A stretch of DNA of 53,742 bases from Paractinoplanes ferrugineus (GCF_016862195.1 NZ_BOMM01000079.1:1-53742); one strand, 5' to 3'; counted from the stretch's first letter, positions 18,095-26,708 are shown. Translations and numbers: made by a program. The notes: a model not told the origin generated them from the letters alone.

Positions 18095-18769
18095 TCTTGG
18101 GCTGCCTCGCTGGCCGGTGCCCGCCTGGTGCTGGCCGCCCGGCGCGAGGATCGCATCCGCGGCCTGGCCGACGAGCTCGGCCGGGCGATCGCGGTGCGCT
18201 GCGATGTCACCGATCAGGCTCAGACGGACGCGTTGGTGCGCGCTGCCCTGGAAGCGTTCGGGCGGATCGACGTCCTGGTCAACAACGCCGGTCAGGGCCT
18301 GCAGGCGGAGGTCGAACAGATCTCGCTGGACGACTTGCGGGCCGTGCTCGAACTCAACCTCGTGGCCCCGCTCGCGATGATGCAGGCGGTACTGCCGTCG
18401 ATGCGTCGCCAAGGCACCGGCGCCATCATCAACGTCAGCTCCGGCACGACGTTCGCGGATGTCCCCGGAACCGGCGGCTACGTCGCCTCCAAGATCGCGC
18501 TCGAGCGGCTGTCCGCCATCGCCCGCAACGAGCTGGCCGGCACCGGGATCGTGGTGTCGACGATCATCCCGTTCGCCACCAGCACCGAGTTCCTCACCTC
18601 GATCCGGGCCGGCCGCGCGGACGCCGAGGCGATGACGGCCGGCGCCGTCTTCGACCCACCCGAGCAGGTCACCACCGCGATCCTCGACCTGATCCGCAGC
18701 GGTGCCCCCCGAGCGGACCTGGTCCCGGCCGCCTACGGCGGCACCCGAACCTCCACGCCGACCCTCTGA
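18095..18769 (+). pseudogene. SDR family oxidoreductase lacking its N-terminus
   Basis: The frame opens after a stop at 18089 and reads SWAASLAGARLVLAARRED, which matches the alpha-B/beta-2 part of classical SDRs (LA..GARLVLAARRE). The first strand and the TGxxxGIG cofactor motif, about 20-25 residues, and any normal start codon are missing; only an internal GTG at 18128 could start. The rest is intact: NNAG (VLVNNAGQGL), the catalytic Ser in NVSSGTTF, YVASK (Tyr and Lys), and a normal C-terminus. The sequence joins the TetR operator 12 bases upstream directly to SDR coding sequence, so a deletion of about 75 bases or more is likely. Without the glycine-rich loop it should not bind NAD(P). 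An assembly error is the alternative. Confidence 0.75.
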
Positions 18770-18790
18770 CCCACCCCGGCCGCCCGGCCT

Positions 18791-18965
18791 GCTCGCGGCC
18801 ACCCGGCCGGCTCGCGGCCACCTGACCCGGCCCGGCGACCTGCCCCGACGCCGGCCACCTGCACGGTCCGGCCGCCCGGGACCTGGCACGGCCCCCTGAT
18901 CCGGCCGGGCCGGCGGAGCCAGCGCGACCGGCAGACCCGGCCCGGGTGCGACGGACCCGGCCCGG
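18791..18965. repeat. GC-rich intergenic short repeats
   Basis: Between the SDR remnant and the DUF5682-like gene, GACCCGGCCCGG occurs three times (18824-18835, 18934-18945, 18954-18965) and GCTCGCGGCCACC twice (18791-18803, 18810-18822). No gene or clear terminator is seen. The region is almost pure G/C and may fold into several overlapping hairpins ending both flanking genes. Confidence 0.6.
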
Positions 18966-18975
18966 CGCGAGTGGG

Positions 18976-21750
18976 TCAGGCCAAGGGCGACCCGACGAGC
19001 AGGTGGATGGCCGCGGCGGTGTCCGGGAAATCGGTCAGGAGCGCCGCCGGGCCGGCGGTGGCGGGCTCCGGCAGCGGCCATTCGCCGGGGCAGCCGAGCA
19101 GGTCGGCGACCGCGTCGGTGGTCGCCGGATGTTCGGCCAGGAAGGCGAACGCTCCGCTCGTGGGCGCGACCCGGGCGGCGGTCGGCGACGTGCCGCGGGC
19201 GTTCCACGGCGCGGTCCAGTCGTCCAGCGCGGCCAGCGAGCCGGGGAAGGTCCGGCCCGCCTCCCGGGTCAGGACCGGGACCAGCTCGGCGGCCTGGGCG
19301 CGCAGCGTGGTGATCAGGTTGGGCAGCCAGGGCAACAGCACCGGATCGGGGAGGCGGGCGAACGCCGTCGACAACGTCTCGACCACGAACGGCGCAAGGC
19401 GCGGCACCGGCTCGAGCGCCTGCACGAACCCGCTCACGTACTGCGGGAACGCCGGCACGACAAGCGGATTGGCCAGCAACTCCCCGACCCGGGTGCGCAG
19501 CTCGGGCAACGGCATGGAGCCCAGCTGATGCTCGGCCGCCCACAGCAGGGCCACCTTGGCCGGTGACTCGGGGTGCGACTGCCGGACCGCCAACTCCAAC
19601 TGGGCGCGGTCGCACCCGAACGACAGGGCCAGGCTCTCCATGCTGAACAGGAAGCCGAGCATCGCGCCGACCTGTCGCACGCCCGCCTCGCCGTCGACGA
19701 ACGCGGTGGGCAACATGGTGCAGTAATGCGCGTAACCCTCGGTGACGAACCGCCGGCACCATCCCGGGAGCGCCGGCGCCGTGCTGCGGTAATGCGCCAG
19801 CAGCCGCCGGATGCGACGCAGCACGACCGGGGCGTCGTCGACGGTGCGCTCGGCCGCCAGCAACTCGACCGCCCGGTTGCCCAGTTCGTCGGTCAGCCGT
19901 GGACTTGCCAGGAACAGCAGGGAGTCCTCGACCGCCTTGAGCGCCACCGCGGCGGTCGCCTTCGGGTCCCAGGCGGCCCGGCGCAGGCGCTGCTCCAGGA
20001 CCTGTTCGACGGTCACACCCTCGTAGCCGAGCTCGATCACGGTTCGCTGGTGGCGACCGAGGTCGAGGTCCCAGCTCTCCTGCACGTGTTTCTCGCCCAG
20101 CCGGCGGGAGCCGATCACCGGGCGTACGGCGTGGTCGGGCAGGAGATAGCGCAGCACCCAGAGCAGCTGGGAGCAGGCGGCCAGCTCCGGTTTCGCGGCC
20201 AGGTCGAGCAGCGCGCGCTGGATGGTCCGTTGCTCCAGGTTGAGCCCGAGCGGGGCGAGCCGGTCGTAGACGTCGCGGGCCAGCGGCGGCAACGCGTCGT
20301 AGCCGACCTGGCCGACCCGGTCGCCGCCGAGCAGGATCTCGCAGAGCCGCCGCACGTCGCGACGGCCGGGGACGACGTCCTTCTCGATGCAGGTGACCGC
20401 GGCGTCGGAGAAGTCGTAAGGCGTCGGCCGGGCCCGGCCACGCATGCCGGCCAGCAGGATCGACGTCTCGAAGATCGCGATCGCATCGGCCGTGCTCGCC
20501 AGGTAACCGCTGCGCCGGGCCAGCCGGACGATGTCCACGCACCAGCCGCGCAACTCCTGCTCGTCAAGCCCGTCGAGGGTCGGCGGGCCGGACAGAAAAC
20601 CGGTGAGCTGGTCGGCCGGCACCGCTTCGGCGGTCGGCGGGGGCAGCGCCTTGCGGGTCTTGCGGCCGCCTTTCTGCCCGGCCAGTTCGAAGGGGGTGAG
20701 CCGGGTCTTGGTGAGCGACTTCTGCCAGGTGGCGGCGGCGATCGAGACCGAGCCGGGGGCCAGTCCGAACTGCGCCTCGATCGCGGAGTGGCTACTGGGG
20801 ATGAGGCCGTAGAGCCATTTCGTAGCCGTACGCGGGGTGATCTCGAAGTCGGGCGTACCGTCGGCCGAACCCACCTCGGCGAGCCGGCTCGCCGCGTGAA
20901 AGGCCCCGCAGACGTACAGGCAATCGGCCCGATCGACACCGGTCGCGGCGAGGTGCTGGCGGATGCGGGTCCACATGTACCGCTCGCGGTCCTCGTCGCT
21001 GTCCCACCGCGCGGTGTTCTGCGGCGCCAGGCGCCGGAACAAACTTCCGATCAAAACCATCACTTGCCGGTACGTGTCATGGTCGGCCCCGGCGAGCGGC
21101 TGCTCCACGTACTGGTCCCACCACTCCGACCAGTGCCGGACCCGCCCGTGATGAAGCAGGTGCTCCTCCAGTTCGGCGAAGCGCGGCCGCAGATCACCGA
21201 TCTCGAGGCCGACCGCGTCGCCGTGCAGATCCTCCTCGGGCGTCCCCGCCGACCCGACGGGGTCGGGCTCGGCCGACATGGCGGGCTGCCACTGGAAGAC
21301 GTGATCGGTGGACCGGTCGACGAGCACCAGTTCCACGCCGGGGGTCTCCAACGCGTACGCGATGGCCTGGTATTCGGCGGAGCCCCCGGTGATCGGCGCG
21401 ATGACGCTCAGCGGCGCCGATTCGACCGGGAAGCCGTCCAGCTCGGACGCGAAGGCCTGCAGCGCGACCGGCAGCCGGCAGTTGCGCAGCTCGGTCAGCA
21501 ACGGCGCCATGTCCTCGCACAGCTCCAGATAGATGACCTTCGGCTGCTTCTCGCGGAGCCGCCGGACCATGGCGAGGGCGGAGGCCGGCGAGTGGTGGCA
21601 GACCGGGAAGATCTCCAACGGCTCACGCAGCGCGTGGTCGACGTCGTCCACCATGCCGGCGAGGATCTCCGGCAGCGCGGCCGGGCCGTCCCCGAGCTCC
21701 TCGGCGGCCCCGAGCAACTGGTCGCGCAGAGCGTCGAACGGGCCACTCAT
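18976..21750 (-). CDS. DUF5682-like protein of a MoxR/VWA operon
   Basis: 924 aa from ATG at 21750, whose ATGA overlaps the MoxR stop. The N-terminal 330 residues recall the TraB/TIKI/ChaN-type fold: FPVCHHSPASALAMVRRL near residue 45-65, a YLELCEDM strand end, APITGGSAEYQAIAYAL, and LYVCGAFHAASRL, so conserved His and Glu residues could form a metal or hydrolase site. The remaining 590 residues are mostly helical with repeated Leu-rich segments and no motif I recognise. No signal or membrane segment is seen. It is the last gene of the operon. Assignment to DUF5682 rests on recalled family features and the neighbouring MoxR and VWA genes. Function is unknown; proposals for such systems include conflict or stress roles. 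Confidence 0.75.
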   Translation of the reverse strand: MSGPFDALRDQLLGAAEELGDGPAALPEILAGMVDDVDHALREPLEIFPVCHHSPASALAMVRRLREKQPKVIYLELCEDMAPLLTELRNCRLPVALQAFASELDGFPVESAPLSVIAPITGGSAEYQAIAYALETPGVELVLVDRSTDHVFQWQPAMSAEPDPVGSAGTPEEDLHGDAVGLEIGDLRPRFAELEEHLLHHGRVRHWSEWWDQYVEQPLAGADHDTYRQVMVLIGSLFRRLAPQNTARWDSDEDRERYMWTRIRQHLAATGVDRADCLYVCGAFHAASRLAEVGSADGTPDFEITPRTATKWLYGLIPSSHSAIEAQFGLAPGSVSIAAATWQKSLTKTRLTPFELAGQKGGRKTRKALPPPTAEAVPADQLTGFLSGPPTLDGLDEQELRGWCVDIVRLARRSGYLASTADAIAIFETSILLAGMRGRARPTPYDFSDAAVTCIEKDVVPGRRDVRRLCEILLGGDRVGQVGYDALPPLARDVYDRLAPLGLNLEQRTIQRALLDLAAKPELAACSQLLWVLRYLLPDHAVRPVIGSRRLGEKHVQESWDLDLGRHQRTVIELGYEGVTVEQVLEQRLRRAAWDPKATAAVALKAVEDSLLFLASPRLTDELGNRAVELLAAERTVDDAPVVLRRIRRLLAHYRSTAPALPGWCRRFVTEGYAHYCTMLPTAFVDGEAGVRQVGAMLGFLFSMESLALSFGCDRAQLELAVRQSHPESPAKVALLWAAEHQLGSMPLPELRTRVGELLANPLVVPAFPQYVSGFVQALEPVPRLAPFVVETLSTAFARLPDPVLLPWLPNLITTLRAQAAELVPVLTREAGRTFPGSLAALDDWTAPWNARGTSPTAARVAPTSGAFAFLAEHPATTDAVADLLGCPGEWPLPEPATAGPAALLTDFPDTAAAIHLLVGSPLA

Positions 21751-22859
21751 GACAGGGTGGCGATCGCCTGGCGGCCGCCCTCCAGGAAGCCGGTCCACTC
21801 GCCGCCGTTCTCCTTGCTGCGCGGCTCGACGACGCCGTGCAGGTATTTGTTGAGGATGGCCAGGTCCTCCGGGCTGCGCCGGGCGAGCGAACCGACGAGC
21901 GAACCGGCGAGCGTCTCGGCGTCGAGGGTGGCGGCGCCGAAGAAGTTGCTGTGCAGGATCGCGTCCTCGAGCACACCGATCTGCTCGGCGGTCGACAGGG
22001 CCGACTCGAGCTTCTCGTCGTCGCTGGTGGCCGCGCCGGCCGCGGCGCGCAGGTCGGCGAAACTCTGCAACAGCACGTCGAGCAGCGTGGGCGGCACCTC
22101 GAGCTCGATGTTGTGCCGGCGCAGCAGCTCCTCGGTGCGGAACCGGACGATCTCCGCCTCGCTCTTCTTGTTGGTCACCACCGGGATGCGGACGAAGTTG
22201 AACCGCCGTTTCAACGCCGAGGACAGGTCATTGACCCCGCGGTCGCGGCTGTTGGCGGTCGCGATGATCGAGAAGCCGGGCTTGGCGAAGACGATGTTGT
22301 CGGAGTCGAGCTCGGGAATCGAGAGGTACTTCTCGGAGAGGATCGAGATCAGGGCGTCCTGGACGTCGCTGGTCGAGCGGGTCAGCTCCTCGAAGCGGCC
22401 GATCACGCCGCCTTCCATCGCGGTCATGATCGGGGACGGGATCATCGAGGCCCGGGACTGACCCTTGGCGATCACCATCGACACGTTCCACGAGTATTTG
22501 ATGTGGTCCTCGGTGGTGCCGGCGGTGCCCTGCACCACGAGCGTGGAATTACGGCTGATCGCGGCGGCCAGCAGCTCGGCCAACCAGCTCTTGCCGGTGC
22601 CCGGGTCACCGATGAGCAGCAGTCCGCGGTCGGAGGCGAGGGTGACGATGGACCGCTCGACGAAGCTGCGGTCGCCGTACCACTTCTGCTCGACGTCGCG
22701 GTCGAGGCCGTCGGCGCGTTCCGAGCCGAGGATGAACAGGCGCACCATCTTGGGGCTCAGTCGCCAGGAGAACGGCTTCGGCCCGTCGTCGATCGACTCG
22801 AGCCAGTCCAGCTCGTCGGCGTACTTGATCTCGGCGGGGGCGCGGAGCATGTCACTCAT
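21747..22859 (-). CDS. MoxR-type AAA+ ATPase
   Basis: 370 aa from ATG at 22859, 11 bases after the VWA stop with AAGG upstream. The AAA+ core begins with LLLIGDPGTGKSWLAELLAAA (Walker A near residue 85). The Walker B position reads GRFEEL rather than the usual hhhhDE, so the first acidic residue is Glu. Sensor 1 is SIIATANSRDRGVNDLSSAL and the arginine-finger region is LKRRFNF. A conserved segment LISILSEKYLSIPEL follows Walker B, as in MoxR proteins that read inserts near the hairpin. A helical lid covers the C-terminal third. MoxR ATPases act with VWA proteins to remodel partner proteins or insert metals. Here the partner is the adjacent VWA gene and the likely client the DUF5682-like protein. 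Confidence 0.9.
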   Translation of the reverse strand: MSDMLRAPAEIKYADELDWLESIDDGPKPFSWRLSPKMVRLFILGSERADGLDRDVEQKWYGDRSFVERSIVTLASDRGLLLIGDPGTGKSWLAELLAAAISRNSTLVVQGTAGTTEDHIKYSWNVSMVIAKGQSRASMIPSPIMTAMEGGVIGRFEELTRSTSDVQDALISILSEKYLSIPELDSDNIVFAKPGFSIIATANSRDRGVNDLSSALKRRFNFVRIPVVTNKKSEAEIVRFRTEELLRRHNIELEVPPTLLDVLLQSFADLRAAAGAATSDDEKLESALSTAEQIGVLEDAILHSNFFGAATLDAETLAGSLVGSLARRSPEDLAILNKYLHGVVEPRSKENGGEWTGFLEGGRQAIATLS

Positions 22860-22870
22860 GTGAGGGCCTT

Positions 22871-24154
22871 TCAGGCGATGAAGTTCTTGAGTTCGATGAC
22901 GAGCTTGCGGATCTGACCGGAGATCACCGGGGTGCCCAGGTCCTTGAAGCGCTGCCGGAACCACGGGTTGACGCTCTGCGTGCCGGAGCTGTTGACCGAG
23001 CCGACCGGGATGAAGCGCACGCCCGAGCGGTGCACCGCCTCGATGCCGTCGAACAGCGGCTGCGACCTGTCGAACTCGTAGAAGTCGGAGATCCACACCA
23101 GGACGGTGTTCCGCGGATCGGCGATCTTGGGGCGGGCCAGCGCCATCGCGACCGGTCCGTCGTTACCGCCGCCGAGGTTGGTGCGCAGGAGCACTTCGAA
23201 CGGGTCGTGCACCCACGGTGTGAGGTCGAGCGCGCGGGTGTCGTAGGCGATCAGGTGCACGTCCACCCTGGGCAGCCCGGCGAAGATCGACGCGAGGATG
23301 GTGCAGTTGACCATCGAGTCGACCATCGACCCGGACTGGTCGACCACCACGATCAGCCGGGCCGGGGTGACCCGTTTCGCGGTCTGGCGGTAGAACAGCC
23401 GGTCCACGTAGAGGCGCTCGTCCTCGGGGTTCCAGTTGGGCAGGTTCTTCCAGATCGTGCGGTCGATGTCGAGGTTGCGGAACACCCGCTTCGGCGGGAT
23501 CGACCGGTCGACCGTGCCGGCGCTCGCCTGGGCCACCTGGGTGCGCAGCACCTCGGCGACCTCGTCGACGAACTGGCGGATCAGTCGCTTGGCGTTGGCG
23601 AGCGCGACCCCGTCCAGGTTGTTCTTGTCGCGCAGCAGCTGCTCGATCAGCGACATGCTGGGGGTGAGCTGCTTGGCGAGCTTGGGATCGGCGAGCACCT
23701 CCCGCAGGTGCATCCGCTTGACCAGGTCGCCCTCGAGGCCGGCCAGCACCTGCCCCTCGGGACGGCCGCGCAGCTGACCGGGCTCGTGGCCGAGCGCGCG
23801 CTCGAACCAGCCGGCGTCGGCCTGCCATCGGCCGAGCTGCCCGGCGGTGACCGCGCCGGAGCCGGTGGCGAACACGTTGAGCAGCAGTTTCGACGCGAGT
23901 GCGGCCCGGCGTACCTCGCCCTCGCGGTCGTCGTCGCCCGGCGTCATCAGGCCGTCGAGTTCGGCCGCCAGGTGCGGGAACCGCTGCACCACGTTGTCGA
24001 TCGAGACGGCCGGGTCCAGCAGGGCCGCGGGCAGCCCGAGGTCGTCGACCACCGCGACGCTCGCCGACTCGAGGGCGGCCTGCTCCTCGGGGTCGAAGAG
24101 CCGGGCCAGCAGTCGCCAGTAGAGAACCTGTCGCCGGTTTTCCGCGCTCGTCAT
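22871..24154 (-). CDS. VWA domain protein, MoxR partner
   Basis: 427 aa. ATG at 24154 overlaps the previous stop (ATGA). Residues 1-250 are helical and of unknown type, with a segment FRNLDIDRTIWKNLPNW just before the VWA domain. The VWA domain starts near 262 (RLIVVVDQSGSMVDS) and carries a complete MIDAS: DxSxS in DQSGS, the GGGND loop, and the Asp in VWISDFYEF. This would bind a divalent metal and a partner acidic residue. No signal or membrane segment is present, so it acts in the cytoplasm. The gene order next to MoxR and the overlaps indicate a fixed complex. Confidence 0.9.
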   Translation of the reverse strand: MTSAENRRQVLYWRLLARLFDPEEQAALESASVAVVDDLGLPAALLDPAVSIDNVVQRFPHLAAELDGLMTPGDDDREGEVRRAALASKLLLNVFATGSGAVTAGQLGRWQADAGWFERALGHEPGQLRGRPEGQVLAGLEGDLVKRMHLREVLADPKLAKQLTPSMSLIEQLLRDKNNLDGVALANAKRLIRQFVDEVAEVLRTQVAQASAGTVDRSIPPKRVFRNLDIDRTIWKNLPNWNPEDERLYVDRLFYRQTAKRVTPARLIVVVDQSGSMVDSMVNCTILASIFAGLPRVDVHLIAYDTRALDLTPWVHDPFEVLLRTNLGGGNDGPVAMALARPKIADPRNTVLVWISDFYEFDRSQPLFDGIEAVHRSGVRFIPVGSVNSSGTQSVNPWFRQRFKDLGTPVISGQIRKLVIELKNFIA

Positions 24155-25578
24155 TTCCGCAGCAGCCTTCCCGCGCGCTCACGCAACACGTCGACAGCGG
24201 TGCCGGCGACGGCCTCCGTCTTGGCCGCCTTGGCGTCGGTGGGGCCGAGCGCCCAATCGCCGGTGTGCGCGGTCACCGCTTTCTTGCGGACGGTGGACCG
24301 CACCGCGATCGGCTGGACCGCCCAGCGGCCGCCGTCGAAGCGCAGCAGCCCGATGCAGGCGGTCGAGCCGGCGACCAGCTCGGGGGTGAGCGGGCCGGCC
24401 GCGGGCAGCCGATCGGTCTCGACGGCCACCGTGCCGCCGCCGAGGTCGAATGCCTCGGCGGTCGCGGTGTAGCCCTCCAGCAGCACCGGCTCGGCGATCA
24501 CCGACGGGTGCCGATCCAGCGGGGCGGTGGACGTCGCGACCGCACCGGCGAGCAGCACCCGGGCGCTGACGAACGGGTCGGCCGGCTCCCCCGCCGAGGC
24601 CCGGGTCTCGTCCCAGATCAGATCGCCGCCGGCGGTGAGCGTCATCCGGGCCACCTCTAGACAGCGGTGCTCGGCCAGCCCGGCAAGCAGGATGGGGAAC
24701 GCGGAGAGCATCCGCCAGGCGGCGGCGCCGCTTATCGTGTCGACCTTGGCCGCGGCCACGCTGGTGCGCACCAGCCGGACCCCGCCGGCGGTTTCGAGCA
24801 GACCGTGCACCTGGCAGCGGAACACGGTCGGGTGCTCGTGCAGGTCGGCGCCGAGGATCAGAAGCCGGCCGTCGACCAGCGTGCCGGACCCGGCAGGCCG
24901 GCCGTCGACAGGCGAGCCGGGCTCGGCGGGCCGGCCGGCCTGGGCGAGGATCAGCGCTCGCGACCAGAGGTCGGCCCACCGGCGGACCGGCACCCGCGGC
25001 AGGGTCGCGACCGGAGCGGCCGCTCGCAGTTCGGCCGCGAAGCCGTCGAGCAGCACCGCGAGCCGGCGCCGGGACGGCTCGCCGAGCAGCGCCTGCACGG
25101 CCGGGGAGCCGCCGGCGGCCAGCTCGTGGTCGACGCCACGCCACCCGGCGATAGCCAACTCACGCAGCCAGGACCGGCTGCCCGCACTCAGCTGACCGCC
25201 GCCCGCCGACGCCATGGAACCCGCCGCGCCGCCGGCCGGGGCGGGGGCCGCCGGGTGCGGCTCGCGGGTGCGGGTGAGGGCGGCGTCGAGGTCGGTGAGC
25301 AGGGCGTCGTGGGCGGCGCCTAGCAGGGCCAACCGGCAGCCGGCGAGCACGGCCAGGTGCTCGTCGGTCACCGTACCCGAAATGATCTTGCCGATGGCTT
25401 CGGTGACCCGATCGGCGAGCGGGGTCGCGGAGAAGGCCCCGACCAGCGCGTCGAGGGCGGCCGCGCGGTCGTCGTCGAGCCGGGCCAGACCGTGGACCAG
25501 AGCGTCGTCGAGGCCGTCGACCAGGGCGAACGCCTCATCGAGACCGGGCGGACGGGCGCGGAGCGCGTCGGCGAGCAT
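24151..25578 (-). CDS. Protein of unknown function in the SWIM/VWA/MoxR operon
   Basis: 475 aa. Start ATG at 25578 shares one base with the SWIM stop (TGATG), and its own stop overlaps the VWA start, so it is embedded in the operon. I do not recognise the family. Residues 1-110 are helical and rich in Ala, Leu and Asp; 110-135 is an Ala/Gly/Pro-rich flexible stretch; the segment RELAIAGWRGVDHELAAGG follows. The C-terminal half is beta-rich with repeated strands (LLILGADLHEHPTVF, VRLVRTSVAAAKV, LLEGYTATAEAF, IGLLRFDGGRWAVQPIAV). It lacks the usual N-terminal features of DUF5691 proteins, which occupy a similar place in other operons. No catalytic motif, signal or membrane segment is evident. 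Confidence 0.8.
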   Translation of the reverse strand: MLADALRARPPGLDEAFALVDGLDDALVHGLARLDDDRAAALDALVGAFSATPLADRVTEAIGKIISGTVTDEHLAVLAGCRLALLGAAHDALLTDLDAALTRTREPHPAAPAPAGGAAGSMASAGGGQLSAGSRSWLRELAIAGWRGVDHELAAGGSPAVQALLGEPSRRRLAVLLDGFAAELRAAAPVATLPRVPVRRWADLWSRALILAQAGRPAEPGSPVDGRPAGSGTLVDGRLLILGADLHEHPTVFRCQVHGLLETAGGVRLVRTSVAAAKVDTISGAAAWRMLSAFPILLAGLAEHRCLEVARMTLTAGGDLIWDETRASAGEPADPFVSARVLLAGAVATSTAPLDRHPSVIAEPVLLEGYTATAEAFDLGGGTVAVETDRLPAAGPLTPELVAGSTACIGLLRFDGGRWAVQPIAVRSTVRKKAVTAHTGDWALGPTDAKAAKTEAVAGTAVDVLRERAGRLLRK

Positions 25579-26075
25579 CAGCGCACCACACCGGCGGCCG
25601 GGAACCACTGCAGCTCGGGCAGCGGATCGGTGCTCGGCGGCAGCTCCAGGTAGCCGAGGTGGCGCAGGAAACTGCTGAACACCTCGGGCGTGCGGCCGGG
25701 CGCGGCGACCGGGTGCAGCACCGACCAGATCTCGGTCTCCTCCTCGGGCGGCTCGACCCGCAGGTAGCGAGCGACCCGGTCGATGCCGTACTGAGCGACG
25801 GCGGCCTCGACGAGCGCCCGCAGATGATTGCAGGGGTAGGCCCCGCTGAGCCCGCCGCACGGACGGTTGTTGTTGGTGTTGCAGCTCAGACCGTGCTCCC
25901 GGGCGGTGATCGACGAGACGTAGACCCGGGAGACGTCCGACCCGCTCGACACCACCCCCTGCAGCCGGTCCTCGGCGAGCTCGACGAACGGCACCTTGGC
26001 CAGCTTGCGTGGCCGGACGGGCGCGATGACCCGGGCCGCGCCGCGCCGCTCGTAGGCGACACCCTCGCTTGTCAC
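25578..26075 (-). CDS. SWIM zinc-finger protein, first gene of the operon
   Basis: 165 aa from GTG at 26075, preceded by GAGGAGG at 8 bases. The centre contains CNTNNNRPCGG then YPCNHLRALVEAAV (residues about 63-90), giving a Cys/Cys...Cys-x-His pattern of a SWIM-type zinc site. The region before it (KVPFVELAEDRLQGVVSSGSDVSRVYVSSI) is beta-rich and positively charged near its start. SWIM domains bind DNA or protein partners. It leads a five-gene unit with all genes overlapping or within 11 bases, and its promoter must lie in the 123 bases shared with the divergent membrane gene. Confidence 0.82.
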   Translation of the reverse strand: MTSEGVAYERRGAARVIAPVRPRKLAKVPFVELAEDRLQGVVSSGSDVSRVYVSSITAREHGLSCNTNNNRPCGGLSGAYPCNHLRALVEAAVAQYGIDRVARYLRVEPPEEETEIWSVLHPVAAPGRTPEVFSSFLRHLGYLELPPSTDPLPELQWFPAAGVVR

Positions 26076-26128
26076 AACCGAACCTCCTCACGAACAGGTG
26101 GCGTAGTTCTATCGGATGGGTCCGACAA

Positions 26129-26154
26129 AACTTGCCTCAAGGCTCAACTTGCCT
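26129..26154. repeat. Direct repeat AACTTGCCT x2 in the divergent control region
   Basis: Copies at 26129-26137 and 26146-26154, 17 bases start to start, lie between the SWIM and membrane-protein genes. This is a possible regulator site. An adjacent CGGA-TGGG-TCCG small palindrome is at about 26113-26124. Confidence 0.4.
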
Positions 26155-26198
26155 GCTCAGCGGCCGATCGGAGCTTCCCCCGACCGTGGAGGCCGGCT

Positions 26199-26708
26199 GT
26201 GAGTCCCGCCCGATACCTCGCCCGGACCGCCGGGTTCGCGGTGAGCTACCTACTGGCCCTGATCGTGGGGTCGGCGACCGACGGAATCGTCTGGCCGGCC
26301 GCCGCCGTGGGCGCGATCTGGCTGGTCGCCCAGGCCGGCCACGGCCCGCTGCGCTACGGCGTGCTCCCGATGATGGTGCTGTCCGCCCTGGTGCCGTCGA
26401 CCGACGACCTGCTGGTGGGCCTGGCCCAGGCCGTACCGCAGGTGGTGCCCGCGGTGTTGTTCGCCTGGCTGGTCCAACGCCGGCAGAGCCGCAACCGGAC
26501 AGCCGTCATCGCCGTGGCGGCCGCCACGGCGGCCGCCGCCGGCGTGGTGCTGCAGGGCGTGGTCGCCGCCGCGGACCTCGATTGGGCCACAGCCGGGTAC
26601 GCCCTGGCACGCGACACAGTGACGGTCCTGGCCGCGATGGTCCTGATCCGCCACCTCACACGCAAGGACCCCGGCCCGGCGAAGCCCCGCCTCTACGTCG
26701 TCCGTTGA
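26199..26708 (+). CDS. Small integral membrane protein, MASE1-like
   Basis: 169 aa from GTG at 26199, with GGAGG 6 bases upstream; the longer open frame upstream lies in the opposite-strand SWIM gene and is rejected. About five hydrophobic segments are visible. GFAVSYLLALIVGSATDGIVWPAAAVGAIWLVA resembles the first helices and WP motif of MASE1 sensor domains, but no output domain follows. It is divergent from the SWIM/VWA/MoxR operon with 123 bases between starts. A functional link with that operon is possible but unsupported beyond position. A generic membrane protein is the alternative. Confidence 0.7.
   Translation: MSPARYLARTAGFAVSYLLALIVGSATDGIVWPAAAVGAIWLVAQAGHGPLRYGVLPMMVLSALVPSTDDLLVGLAQAVPQVVPAVLFAWLVQRRQSRNRTAVIAVAAATAAAAGVVLQGVVAAADLDWATAGYALARDTVTVLAAMVLIRHLTRKDPGPAKPRLYVVR

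Noticed and set aside
18016..18210. Extended TetR N-terminus
   Set aside because: It would run through the nested palindrome and antisense SDR sequence; the helix-turn-helix begins right after GTG at 18015.
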